From positions 1 through 64,000 of the forward strand of contig JHYJ01000014.1 of NCBI GenBank assembly GCA_000621425.1: DNA of 64,000 bases. Reading direction: 5' to 3'. Made by a program: the position numbers and the translations under genes. Below are positions 36,953-46,445 of the stretch, one piece after another (within the stretch, counting starts at the first letter, position 1; each line of letters opens with the position of its first letter). Under the pieces are notes generated by a model. That model ran no database searches, was not told where the DNA came from, and was given only the letters and a program-made list of their open reading frames with translations. Source of the DNA: Lachnospiraceae bacterium AB2028 (GTDB lineage Bacteria > Bacillota > Clostridia > Lachnospirales > Lachnospiraceae).

Positions 36953-37966
36953 TCAGATATTTACCGTAATGTTGTCATCCTGAAATCTTGACAGATGTTC
37001 AAAGGGCAGTATCTGCCGTCCCCGAAAGAGGCCGCAGCCGTCATTGATAAGATGGTCATTGTATGCTTTGAACATATTCACATCAACGGAAGACAGGTCC
37101 AGTTTCTGCAGACTTATAAGCCTTTCATATGCCTCATCAAAAATCCTGCATTCACCCTCCGGAATGCTGTCCCTTTTAGCCCGGTTCTCTTCCTGCTGTT
37201 TTTCATAGCCGGAATGATCTGCCCGTCCTATCTCCGCAAGATCATCCATATCCTTGGTGCGAAGCTGAACCTCCGTATAGCATCTGGCAAAATTGTCATA
37301 AAGGGTAATATGCAGCGAACTGTAGCCTGAAGGCCTTGTTTTCTGAACATAGTCCCTGTAATAGGACGCATTATCTTCAGTCAGATAGCCATACACTTTT
37401 TCACTGCTATACCCTGACAGTTCAGCCGTAAAACCTCTTTCCTCCAGAAATCCCGGCAGTACATTTGCAATTTCATACAGGTACTTTAGTTCCTGCGTTT
37501 CCCTGTCTTCTCCCTCCGATAAATGACACTGGGGAAGTGAGATCACTATATGGTAAGCGATAAGGTCCCTGAAGCAGTTCAGCTTGTTTTTTATCTCTGT
37601 TTCATTGGGGTATCTGCCATTATCAAGATAATAATCATGAATATACTCAAGAATATATCCGTTGAATTTTTCTTCCGCACGTATCAGCGACTTGATCCTT
37701 CCCTTAAAAGTAAATGCCAGAAAAGGATACTTCTGTGTCATATACATATAGAATTCCTTGATCCTCTGGGACTGGGAAGTGAGAAAATCCGTATGCTCCA
37801 AAAGTTCTATTATCTGTATGCGGAAGTTGCTGTGAGCCAGGTCCACAATATTGTGTGTTTTTATTGCCTCCTCTTTTAAATCAGCCGAATACTGAAGAAG
37901 TATCTTCAGTACAGTGTCGCCGGAGAACAGATAATCATTTAATGTGATCATATTTTTTCCTTTCAT
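36953..37966 (-). CDS. RelA/SpoT-domain (p)ppGpp synthetase-like protein
   Basis: 337 residues. A helical N-terminus (about 1-85) precedes a synthetase-like domain with FKGRIKSLIRAEEKF, NCFRDLIAYHIVIS, TRPSGYSSLHITLYDN and CYTEVQLRTKDMDDLAEIGRADHSGY. These follow the family blocks, with the aspartate and the E-x-Q pair kept, but the usual DLxGxR reads DLIAYH. There is no HD hydrolase and no TGS/ACT region. Start is 37966 or 37951; both have AAGGA-type sites. A single gene. Could be a small alarmone synthetase or a pyrophosphokinase toxin; activity is unproven. Confidence 0.8.
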   Translation of the reverse strand: MKGKNMITLNDYLFSGDTVLKILLQYSADLKEEAIKTHNIVDLAHSNFRIQIIELLEHTDFLTSQSQRIKEFYMYMTQKYPFLAFTFKGRIKSLIRAEEKFNGYILEYIHDYYLDNGRYPNETEIKNKLNCFRDLIAYHIVISLPQCHLSEGEDRETQELKYLYEIANVLPGFLEERGFTAELSGYSSEKVYGYLTEDNASYYRDYVQKTRPSGYSSLHITLYDNFARCYTEVQLRTKDMDDLAEIGRADHSGYEKQQEENRAKRDSIPEGECRIFDEAYERLISLQKLDLSSVDVNMFKAYNDHLINDGCGLFRGRQILPFEHLSRFQDDNITVNI

Positions 37967-37993
37967 TATTGAACTTCCTTACACAGCCCGCAG

Positions 37994-38030
37994 GATAAAA
38001 AAATGGCGTCCCATCCCTAAAGATGAAACG
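37994..38030 (-). terminator. Intrinsic terminator after hypF
   Basis: GGCGT (38003-38007) pairs with ACGCC (38026-38030), with CATC/GATG inside, followed on the minus strand by ATTTTTTTA. About 110 bases past the hypF stop. Confidence 0.7.
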
Positions 38031-38139
38031 CCTTTGTTTCTTCAAAACCCTATGTGATTATATTAGCATTACCAGGAACTGATAACAATCATATTTTCAT
38101 TAACGCACAATAAGCCCACCGTTATGATTTTTATCTTGC

Positions 38140-40656
38140 TTATACCTCCAGCATCATCCCTGCCACAGCCTGTCCCAGCGCCAGTCCGCCGTCGTTAGCC
38201 GGGATCATGCTGTGCATAAGGACATCCATGCCATTTCCTTCAAGCTTTTCCTTAAGCAATTTAGTAAAAAGACGGTTTTGGAAACAGCCGCCGCTTAATG
38301 CAGCAGTGCTTATGGCGCTCCCGCCTGAAATAGCAGAAGTCACTTTTGCAGTCTCTTCGGCCAGCATGTCATGAAAGGCATATGCAAGCATGTCTGCTGA
38401 CAAACCGTCCAGCAATCCTTTGCAGATGTTCTCAAAAATCCACGCGGTATGTATATTTCCGGCTGAGAGGCTTGACGCTTTATCTTTTGTTAACAGCGAC
38501 TCAGTATTAAACGAACGGTTTACGGGACTATATTTTTCCTTAAATCCTGTATACTCACTAAGCACCTTATCCCTGTCCGCATATCTTTCTGCCGCAAATT
38601 CAAGGGCCATGGCAGCCTCTCCCTCAAAAGATGACTTACAGCATATGCCAAGCACTGCGCTTACTGCATCAAAGAGACGACCGGCGCTGGTTGATATTAC
38701 TGCGCCTATGCCTTTTTTCACCATCTGTATCTGCATCGCCAGTTCATTCGCAGATAGAACGCCTGATTCCACATATGTCTCAAATATACGCTTCACGCTG
38801 TCGTCATACGGTTCCATTTCCGTGTCATGCACACATATGTCCCAGAGCATCGATACGGCTATGCGCCAGCCTTCCTTAGACGCAGTATCCCCGCCTATGT
38901 GCATAAACGGTGTGATGTGGGATACCCTTTCATAGCCCTTTGCATCACATATCATTACTTCTCCGCCCCATATGCTTCCGTCTTCCCCGAAGCCTGTTCC
39001 GTCAAAGGAGATTCCTATCACCTTATCCATATGATCATTTTCTGCCATGCAGGAAAGAACATGCGCATAATGATGCTGCAATTTTACAAGCTTTGCTCCG
39101 CTTATTGCTGCCAGCTTTTCCGCAAGCTGTACAGACTGGTAATCCGGATGCATGTCGCACACGATGACATCCGGCCTTCGTTCCGCTATCTGAAGCATGT
39201 CCTCAAATCTGTATATGGTTTCTTCAAGGACTTCTGTCGCCCTAATATCACTTAAATCCCCAATAAAAGACGACGGATAAAACAGATTGCCAACGCCTAT
39301 GCAGAAAGTATTTTTCAGCTCACCACCGATAGCAAGCACTGTCTTTCTATTCTTTATCCTCTTGTCATCTTCTGTTCCTATATTTTTATTACTATCACTT
39401 TTAGCTACTACAGAAATATCGGCCTGACCATTATAATAACCAGCCGCATTATCTATATCATCTGTCCCCAGTTCCACCCTCACCGGCAGCGGCGCAAAGC
39501 CCCGCGATCTTCTGATCATATAGGGATGGCCATCCAGAAAATCCATTACTGAGTCATCAGCCCTGATGAGTATTGGACGGTTATTTGACAGAATGCAATC
39601 CGAAAAACCTGCAAGAACTTTTAGTGCTTCCTCATCATCCGCACATATGGGTGCGCCACTTATATTTCCGCTGGTCATGACCAAAGCATCAAGACCAGAA
39701 TACTCAAATAAAAGTATCTGTACCGGTGCATAGGGAAGCATGACTCCAAGTGCAGGATTCCCAGGTGCCAGATCATCAGCCAATAGTCCTGCGTCTGTTT
39801 TTTTCTCAAGCAGAACAATAGGTGCAGCCGGACCTTTAAGTTCCCTTTCCTGTGCAGAAGACAGAAAACAATACTTCTTTACGTTTTCGATATCCTTCAT
39901 CATCACCGCAAAAGGTTTAACCGGACGCTTCTTTCTTTCGCGCAGATTCTTTACCGCATCATTATCATTTGCGTCACAAGCTAAGTGAAATCCTCCGATG
40001 CCTTTTACAGCCAGGATGCCGCCGGACTTAAGAATCCCTGCAGCTTTCTGCAGCGCCGCATCACCCCTGCTGCCATCATCCGCACCATGCAGTACGTAAT
40101 ACTCCGGACCGCACTCATTACAGCAGACAGGCTGGGCATCCATACGCCGCGAGAGTTTGTCAGTGTATTCCGTCCCGCATTTTTTGCACATAGGGAACAT
40201 TTTCATTCCCGTCCGTTCCCTGTCATAAGGAAGATTTTCAATTATGGTCAGTCTCGGTCCGCACTGTGTGCAGTTGATAAAGGGATGATGAAAACGTCGG
40301 TCAGCAGGATCCAGAAGTTCCTTTTTGCATTCATCGCATATGGCCAGGTCAGGGGGAATAAATATCTCCCCTGCAGTCTTTCCGCTCTCGAAAATGGTGA
40401 AATCATCAAAAGATAAATCGCTGTCCGAACCGTCAAGCGTTTCAATCTTCATTATAGAAGCGCGTTCCGGTGCCGCAGAAAATATATCCGTCCTGAATGC
40501 GTCCAGAATATCTCTGTCCCCTTTTGCCACCACTTCAACAAAGGGACCGTAGTTGCATACGATCCCTTTTATCCCGTGGCTGTCTGCCAGTCTCTTTATG
40601 AAGGGCCTGAAACCCACGCCCTGTACGATACCGTATATCCTGTATCTTTTTATCAT
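38140..40656 (-). CDS. hypF: Carbamoyltransferase HypF
   Basis: Makes the thiocarbamate that becomes the cyanide ligands of [NiFe]-hydrogenase. Domains in order: acylphosphatase (GIVQGVGFRPFIKRLA), two zinc fingers (CDECKKELL...CTQCGP and CKKCGTEYT...CNECGP), YrdC-like (GGILAVKGIGGFHLACDAND), and Kae1-like (LQHHYAHVLSCMAEN, GCFQNRLF). At 838 residues it is longer than the usual 750, mostly through an insert of about 50 residues between YrdC and Kae1-like parts. Its start codon overlaps the patatin stop by one base. No hypA-E or hydrogenase gene is nearby. Confidence 0.93.
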   Translation of the reverse strand: MIKRYRIYGIVQGVGFRPFIKRLADSHGIKGIVCNYGPFVEVVAKGDRDILDAFRTDIFSAAPERASIMKIETLDGSDSDLSFDDFTIFESGKTAGEIFIPPDLAICDECKKELLDPADRRFHHPFINCTQCGPRLTIIENLPYDRERTGMKMFPMCKKCGTEYTDKLSRRMDAQPVCCNECGPEYYVLHGADDGSRGDAALQKAAGILKSGGILAVKGIGGFHLACDANDNDAVKNLRERKKRPVKPFAVMMKDIENVKKYCFLSSAQERELKGPAAPIVLLEKKTDAGLLADDLAPGNPALGVMLPYAPVQILLFEYSGLDALVMTSGNISGAPICADDEEALKVLAGFSDCILSNNRPILIRADDSVMDFLDGHPYMIRRSRGFAPLPVRVELGTDDIDNAAGYYNGQADISVVAKSDSNKNIGTEDDKRIKNRKTVLAIGGELKNTFCIGVGNLFYPSSFIGDLSDIRATEVLEETIYRFEDMLQIAERRPDVIVCDMHPDYQSVQLAEKLAAISGAKLVKLQHHYAHVLSCMAENDHMDKVIGISFDGTGFGEDGSIWGGEVMICDAKGYERVSHITPFMHIGGDTASKEGWRIAVSMLWDICVHDTEMEPYDDSVKRIFETYVESGVLSANELAMQIQMVKKGIGAVISTSAGRLFDAVSAVLGICCKSSFEGEAAMALEFAAERYADRDKVLSEYTGFKEKYSPVNRSFNTESLLTKDKASSLSAGNIHTAWIFENICKGLLDGLSADMLAYAFHDMLAEETAKVTSAISGGSAISTAALSGGCFQNRLFTKLLKEKLEGNGMDVLMHSMIPANDGGLALGQAVAGMMLEV

Positions 40657-41507
40657 TATTTTTCTTTCAGGAACTCCTTAAGCTCATCCAGTCTCTTTGC
40701 CGCCTCATCCCTTCCCATGTCGTACACCTGCTGCAGTTTAGCAGGATCGTGCTCCGTGCGGCTGATGGTAATTTCCTCCGGGGGATAGAAAACAAATATC
40801 TCTCCGGCTGCCTCCTTTGCCTCCACATACTCTCTCTGCTTGTTATACATATCGGCACGGTTTATAAGCGTTTTGGCCGCTCCCGGATAATTGCAAAGAA
40901 GCACATTGTACATGGCATCCATTTTGCCGGGTTTCTTTCTGTATGCCCTGTCCCTGGTAAGAACAACTACATTTTTATCATAGCCCTTTTCTTCCATAAA
41001 CTTAAGGGGAATGGAATCTGCCGCACCGCCGTCGCAGTAGTAGCCATCGCCGATCTTTACCATCTTTGAAACCAATGGAATGCTGGCTGAAGCACGGATA
41101 TATGCCATATCTTTCTTCAGTCCATTCGTACATTTATGGTACACGGGCTCTCCTGACATTGCGTCTGTCACCACGCAGTAAAACTCCATAGGATTTTTCC
41201 TGAAGGTCTCCGTATCAAATTTATCCAGTTCGAACGGAAGCTGATTATAACAGAAATCTGCCTCGTAGATATTTCCTGTCTTAAGCCAGGACTTAAAGGT
41301 TCCATAACGGGGATCATTTGCATACTTAAGATTATACCTGATGGCGCGGCCTATCTGCTTGGATTTAAGGTTGCAGCCGAAGGTCATGCCCGCAGACACT
41401 CCCACTGCTCCGTCAAACTCTATATCATTTTCCATGAAGACATCCAGAATACCCGCAGTAAACATCCCGCGCATCGCTCCGCCTTCAAGCACTATTCCCT
41501 TTTTCAT
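40656..41507 (-). CDS. Patatin-like phospholipase
   Basis: 283 residues of the RssA/YjjU-like class. Oxyanion glycines GGAMRGMFTAG, nucleophile serine in GVSAG (about residue 39) and catalytic aspartate in YCDGGAADSIP. Acts on acyl esters, probably at the membrane face; no signal peptide. It ends in a TAATG overlap with hypF and follows the JetD-like gene by 18 bases, so the three form one transcript. No nucleotide cyclase is present, so a CBASS-type effector role is not supported. Confidence 0.92.
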   Translation of the reverse strand: MKKGIVLEGGAMRGMFTAGILDVFMENDIEFDGAVGVSAGMTFGCNLKSKQIGRAIRYNLKYANDPRYGTFKSWLKTGNIYEADFCYNQLPFELDKFDTETFRKNPMEFYCVVTDAMSGEPVYHKCTNGLKKDMAYIRASASIPLVSKMVKIGDGYYCDGGAADSIPLKFMEEKGYDKNVVVLTRDRAYRKKPGKMDAMYNVLLCNYPGAAKTLINRADMYNKQREYVEAKEAAGEIFVFYPPEEITISRTEHDPAKLQQVYDMGRDEAAKRLDELKEFLKEK

Positions 41508-41525
41508 GTCACTTCCTCCGGCACA

Positions 41526-43034
41526 TTAGTCAACAGGAATGCTTTCCTGCTCAAGTGTCACTTTGTTTTCAATCATATATCTTATTACGGGATAAAAAAT
41601 GTCATAATCCTTGTCCCTGAACAGAGCATCCAGCTGTCTGCACTCTGATTCATCATCCAAAGGTGCAGTATATTTTGCATAAAGCCTGAGTGTTCCTGAA
41701 TCCATTTCATAAGGCTTAAGTCTCGGACAGAATTCCTTTTTGATCTTAACGAACTTTCTAAACCCGGCAAAATCTATATCTCCCCAGAAAAATGTGGGAA
41801 CATCATTACGCTCAGCTTCACCTGTTATACATTTAAACCAACCCGACTTGGCCGGACTTACAAAACCACCGTGGAAAAGAACAAGATCCCCGGCCTTCCG
41901 CTGGTTCATGAGATAATGCATATAGACAGCTTTATTTTCAATAAACAGCATCCTGTTAACGTTCCTGAATGTCACAGACATAACTCTGGCAGCCATCAGC
42001 GCGCTAATGCAGGCGCCATATGTCAGAGTGCTGAAATCAGCCGAATGTCCGTCATCAAACATAACGGAAACTTCACCTGCAAACTCGAATATCTCGGGAT
42101 AACGCACAATGCCCTTTTCTGCCAAAAGCCTGTCGCCCTCTTCAGCAGAAATAGAAGTGCTGCCATTCTGAGCACCGCCTTCTTCATATTCCTTCTTTAT
42201 GGTCTGAAGTATGGAGATTGCCTTGCCGCGAAGCTCACGCTCGAAATACTTGCTGTCGGCAAAAAGCCTTTTGCTCAGCACTCTTTCCATCTGCTCAGTC
42301 ATATTTTCCTCATTTGCATCAAGGAAAAGCAGGAACCTGAGAAGGCCTGCATTTTTTACCGAATCATCAAAGAAATACCGGGTAAAGTCTTTCTTTTCGG
42401 CCACCCTTTTCTTTTCAGCTTTAAGAAATTCCGCATAATTGCTGCCCGGCAGCATAGACTGAACCGTCTTGTCGATATCCCTGAGAAAATCATTTACGAT
42501 CTCTATCTTTGGTCTGCGGCCTGCCACTTTATAAGCAGTCTTTATGGCAGTCTCTTCTATAACCAGCCATATCCTGTCTATTGCAGTCTCGTCATCCTTG
42601 TCGCAGGAATAGTCAATGACACCCATTTCCTTAAGGGAAACTATTTCTTCGGAAAACTTCTTTTTCTCGTCTTCGTTCTCCAGATCATCCTCTATCTCTA
42701 TGAGCTGGTCCACCCTGACTGCGACTTTCCGGCTGCTGCTGCCTTCACGGTACGCCTTGCTGTTTTCATACTTTATCAGGAGTTCTTCAGCAATATAACG
42801 TTCATAGACGCCATATTCAACAGCTTCCTCTTCATCTGCTACATCAGGTTCCTGAGACTCAGACAGCTCTATTTCAGTAGCAGAATACTTCTGCTCAGCA
42901 CCGGAAACCGAAGAGTCTTTTGAAGGCTCTTCCGCAGACTTTTCATCTTTATTTTTATTTGCATCTCCGTAAACCTCTGCTGCAGCTGCTGCCAGTTTCT
43001 CAGCAGACGGTTTACCGTTTTTACCAAATAACAT
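41526..43034 (-). CDS. DUF2220 (JetD-like) protein, orphan
   Basis: 502 residues. The acidic N-terminal 90 residues are low complexity. The middle is helical, and the C-terminal part (about 300-500) is the DUF2220 Toprim-like domain with FIENKAVYMHYL (Glu366) and FFWGDIDFAGF (Asp419, Asp421), as in JetD, the nuclease of the Wadjet anti-plasmid system. jetA, jetB and jetC are absent on both sides. First gene of the JetD-like-patatin-hypF unit. Either a remnant of Wadjet or a separate use of the fold. Confidence 0.82.
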   Translation of the reverse strand: MLFGKNGKPSAEKLAAAAAEVYGDANKNKDEKSAEEPSKDSSVSGAEQKYSATEIELSESQEPDVADEEEAVEYGVYERYIAEELLIKYENSKAYREGSSSRKVAVRVDQLIEIEDDLENEDEKKKFSEEIVSLKEMGVIDYSCDKDDETAIDRIWLVIEETAIKTAYKVAGRRPKIEIVNDFLRDIDKTVQSMLPGSNYAEFLKAEKKRVAEKKDFTRYFFDDSVKNAGLLRFLLFLDANEENMTEQMERVLSKRLFADSKYFERELRGKAISILQTIKKEYEEGGAQNGSTSISAEEGDRLLAEKGIVRYPEIFEFAGEVSVMFDDGHSADFSTLTYGACISALMAARVMSVTFRNVNRMLFIENKAVYMHYLMNQRKAGDLVLFHGGFVSPAKSGWFKCITGEAERNDVPTFFWGDIDFAGFRKFVKIKKEFCPRLKPYEMDSGTLRLYAKYTAPLDDESECRQLDALFRDKDYDIFYPVIRYMIENKVTLEQESIPVD

Positions 43035-43132
43035 TTATCCTACTACCTACCTGTTGTACTTACTTAATGGTGAAATTATACCATAATTGCAGGGTGTCTG
43101 CCATCAGTGGCTTGCTGTTCCTGTCCCATCTC

Positions 43133-46100
43133 CTATTTCTGTAACGGCACATACACAGGATTTCCCTTGGAATCATAAAGTATGCGCATTTGAGGATTGC
43201 CTTGGGCATCATACAAATAATCCGATGCAGGAATGTCCTGTACTGAAGGTTCTGATGTTGCAGCTGCCCCCATCGGATCAGCTGTATTCTGCGCGCCAGA
43301 TATCGGTGTTACCGAAACATTATCCTCCTGAATTCCATATGAAGGCTCTTCCGCAGCCGGCTGTACCTCCGGCACGGGATTTTCTTCTACCGTGTCCAGT
43401 GACAAAGTAAATGGCGGGATGTCTGCCAGTCCATCGTCATCCTGATATTTCTCTGCAGGCAGAGACTCATCACCACCAATTTGGTGGGTGTCACTTTTAA
43501 CCTGTGCAGCTTTTTCCTTCTCCTTTTCAGTCAGGGTCACATAGTTCTGCTCCTTCTTGATCTGAATAAGTTTATATACAAAGATTTCTATTGATATAAG
43601 CACAGCCACCACGGCCATTATTATCAATACGATCAGCCAGGAAGGCATACCGCTCTTTTCCTTGCCGTTTCCATTGTCTGCTCCGGTTCCGCTGTCGGAT
43701 GATGCATCACCGTTTCCGTTGTCTGCAGCTACGGAACCCATATCGGCATTCTGTCCAGCTGCCGTATTTTCCTTACTTGCTGATGAAGGATCTGCTGCAG
43801 GACTTAAGTTTACTGCCCCCAGGATGATACCGTCATCAGTATTACCGGTAACGAATCCGGTCAGCCATGCAAGGGGCGCATTCCAGTTTATGGTACATTC
43901 ATTTGTGGAATATGCCTCGATGTGGTCCATATAGCATTTTGCCGCAGGGATAGCACCCTTTTTCCAGCCGGATCCTCTTACCCAGGGATCTTCCATGCCG
44001 CAGTTGGGTCCGCCCACCAGCACGCCGTTAGGTGCAAGTGGAAAACTCTCGTCAATCAGATGGGCCCAGTATCTGTGATGAGGATACATGGCTGTATGGG
44101 TACCGTAACCCGTTACATATGAATAATCATTTGCATTCCTTCCCAGAAGATAATCCATAGCGGATATAGCACCATTTAAGTACTTGGCATCTTCAGAAAG
44201 AATATAAGCATACGAGATCACAATCGCATTGTCCGCAACAATGGAATTCGATCCCCAGATATAGCCCTTGCTGCTGTCGGTATTGGAAAGAGTACTCTGG
44301 GCATAGGGCAGGCCGTACCCCTGCTCATCCTCTTTTGCACAGTAGGTATCCGCTGCTTTAAGTACTGCAGACTTCGCCTTATCAAAATCACCGGATGGAA
44401 CAGCATCCTTATTAAGCACTACGGACAGTGTGCCCAGAGCTGCAGTATGCCCCCAGTCAAAGCTGCCATAGGTATCCACGCTCTCGCCGCCCCCCATGGT
44501 GGTGGGAAGATCCAGGAAGAATTTCGATGCCTTCATATCATCATAGTAAGCGCTGTCGCCGGTGGTGATATAAAGCTCTGCCGCTGCCCAGTAGAACTCA
44601 TCCGAAACCTCATCATCACCATAAGCACCGCCACCGTCCAGGTTTCCTATAGGTGCGTACAAATCAGGATGTGCCTTTGCTGCAGCATAAGTACGTTCTG
44701 CCACATCGATGCACTGCTGTGCATATGCATCATCTATTCCCTTCCACAGACGTCCCGCCTGTGCTGCACACGCTGCCACATTTAAGGTAGCAGCCGTAGT
44801 AGGAGGGAAGATTACTCTTTCCTTGGTGTCGTCAGCAGGTGCAATTCCAAGTCCGGTCCACTTGTCGTCATGTACCTTATGGTAGACCATGTCCTTATAC
44901 TCGCCGTCAGTTACGATCATGGTCTGCAGCCAGTCCATCTCCCATCTTGCCTCATCCAGCAAATCGGGATAAGTATTATTATTCTCCGGGATGTTCATGG
45001 TACCGTCAGCATAGGCAGCCTCCATTCCGGTATTCACTGCTGTTTCATACTGGTTCTGAAGCACCCATAAGGATATGCCTCCGTTTACCACATACTTTCC
45101 GTGGTCTCCCGCATCATACCAGCCACCTGTCACATCCTGACTGCCGGAAGTAGCAGTATCGGTAAAGCTTGTGCGTATCTGTGCATTATCCGAAGGATGT
45201 CCCGCAGCCCTTGCAAGACCATTGGCATCACCGGAAGTAATATACTGACTCTCTATAGCTATGCCTGACCTGTTCTGATAAAAATAATTCAGGGAATCAT
45301 AAAGCAATGCAGAATATGTGTCGCTGTCGCCTATGGCAAACTCTCTCGACACCGCACCGTCATCAGTCTTCAGCGTAAACCGGCCCTTTTCATTGAAGTC
45401 CGAAAAATCCAGCAGATGTACATCATCATTTGAATCCTCGTCATGTCCCATGGGAACCGACTTTCCGCTCCAGACTTCCTTTCCGTCTGCGTCAATCACA
45501 GAAAACTTCACTGCACTCTTTGATGCACTGAGAAGGGTCGCCTTTTTGTCCATGCCGGTAAAGTATGTGACCTGGTTTGTTAGTATATCTGATCTTACCC
45601 AGGGTGTTTCTTCGATGTAGTCATTCTCATCGGAGGTTTCATCATAAAGGGACATGTTGTCAAACTCTATCACTGTTCCTGCAGGGAAACATACACCGCT
45701 GGTATACTGGCCGTCGCCTCCTAAATGGAAAGCCCACTCCGCAACTTCCATATCCTGACCTGCCGTAAATTCCAGCTCAACAACTTTCCACTGCCCTGCC
45801 GTATCATAAGGAATGGGATCCCAGGTGCTGCCTAAGTCTGAGCCATTGCTCATGTTGTGCCATATCTCCACGTCACCGGCCAGATTGCCGATCTTTGTGT
45901 AGTATTTTCCGGCATTTGAGGCTTTTATTTCATAATGAACCTTATAGGTGTGGCCTGCCTTTATGGTAAGTCCCCTGTGCCTGAACTGGCAGTCCCACCT
46001 GTCCTCGCCGCCGTTTGAGGCTCCGCCGGGATTTATGATTGTGATCCTATATACACCGTCCTCTATCTCAAAGTCCATCTCACCGGTAGCAGACTCGACT

Positions 46101-46276
46101 ATATGCCAGGGAAGACCCTTGCCGTCATCAAAGTCGGTTTCACCAAGCTGCTCCCCGGCATGGACATATGCAGGTCTGTAAAGTCCTGTACCCACTCCGC
46201 CTGCAACTGCTCCGGCTGTCATTACCGCAGTCATGAATATACTTAAAAACTTTCCAATGAACTTTTTATTTCTCAT
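43133..46276 (-). CDS. GH9 cellulase, membrane-anchored, with cytoplasmic tail
   Basis: 1047 residues: signal peptide (about 1-40), CBM4/9-like domain (about 42-213), Ig-like CelD_N domain (about 230-315), GH9 catalytic domain (about 320-805) with DVTGGWYDAGDHGKYVVNGG and the acid in STNECTINWNAPLAW. A Gly/Asn/Ser linker, one membrane helix (about 880-903), then about 142 residues rich in Pro, Glu and Ala ending in two YD-x-xGNP-like units. Basic residues after the helix place the tail inside. GGAGG lies before the ATG. Cleaves beta-1,4-glucans at the cell surface. Single-gene transcript. Confidence 0.92.
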   Translation of the reverse strand: MRNKKFIGKFLSIFMTAVMTAGAVAGGVGTGLYRPAYVHAGEQLGETDFDDGKGLPWHIVESATGEMDFEIEDGVYRITIINPGGASNGGEDRWDCQFRHRGLTIKAGHTYKVHYEIKASNAGKYYTKIGNLAGDVEIWHNMSNGSDLGSTWDPIPYDTAGQWKVVELEFTAGQDMEVAEWAFHLGGDGQYTSGVCFPAGTVIEFDNMSLYDETSDENDYIEETPWVRSDILTNQVTYFTGMDKKATLLSASKSAVKFSVIDADGKEVWSGKSVPMGHDEDSNDDVHLLDFSDFNEKGRFTLKTDDGAVSREFAIGDSDTYSALLYDSLNYFYQNRSGIAIESQYITSGDANGLARAAGHPSDNAQIRTSFTDTATSGSQDVTGGWYDAGDHGKYVVNGGISLWVLQNQYETAVNTGMEAAYADGTMNIPENNNTYPDLLDEARWEMDWLQTMIVTDGEYKDMVYHKVHDDKWTGLGIAPADDTKERVIFPPTTAATLNVAACAAQAGRLWKGIDDAYAQQCIDVAERTYAAAKAHPDLYAPIGNLDGGGAYGDDEVSDEFYWAAAELYITTGDSAYYDDMKASKFFLDLPTTMGGGESVDTYGSFDWGHTAALGTLSVVLNKDAVPSGDFDKAKSAVLKAADTYCAKEDEQGYGLPYAQSTLSNTDSSKGYIWGSNSIVADNAIVISYAYILSEDAKYLNGAISAMDYLLGRNANDYSYVTGYGTHTAMYPHHRYWAHLIDESFPLAPNGVLVGGPNCGMEDPWVRGSGWKKGAIPAAKCYMDHIEAYSTNECTINWNAPLAWLTGFVTGNTDDGIILGAVNLSPAADPSSASKENTAAGQNADMGSVAADNGNGDASSDSGTGADNGNGKEKSGMPSWLIVLIIMAVVAVLISIEIFVYKLIQIKKEQNYVTLTEKEKEKAAQVKSDTHQIGGDESLPAEKYQDDDGLADIPPFTLSLDTVEENPVPEVQPAAEEPSYGIQEDNVSVTPISGAQNTADPMGAAATSEPSVQDIPASDYLYDAQGNPQMRILYDSKGNPVYVPLQK

Positions 46277-46292
46277 ATGTTCCTCCGTGGGG

Positions 46293-46310
46293 ATAATTTA
46301 AATTATTGTA
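46293..46310 (-). promoter_or_regulatory. Extended -10 and perfect palindrome at the GH9 start
   Basis: Minus strand TATGGTACAAT gives an extended -10 (TACAAT at 46305-46310). Just downstream is the perfect 14-base palindrome ATAATTTAAATTAT (46293-46306), where a repressor would block transcription. Confidence 0.45.
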
Positions 46311-46445
46311 CCATATTTCCCCCAAAACTACTGAAAAACTGTAGTTATCCATAGTGGAATATTTGCACTTCTCATGATAAAATAAATGAGTGTGATTTAG
46401 TGTCATTTAAAACAAAAATCAGACTACAGGGGAGGAAAGTATAGT

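Noticed and set aside
40656-43034. CBASS or Wadjet system
   Set aside because: No nucleotide cyclase and no JetA, JetB or JetC gene is present on either side.
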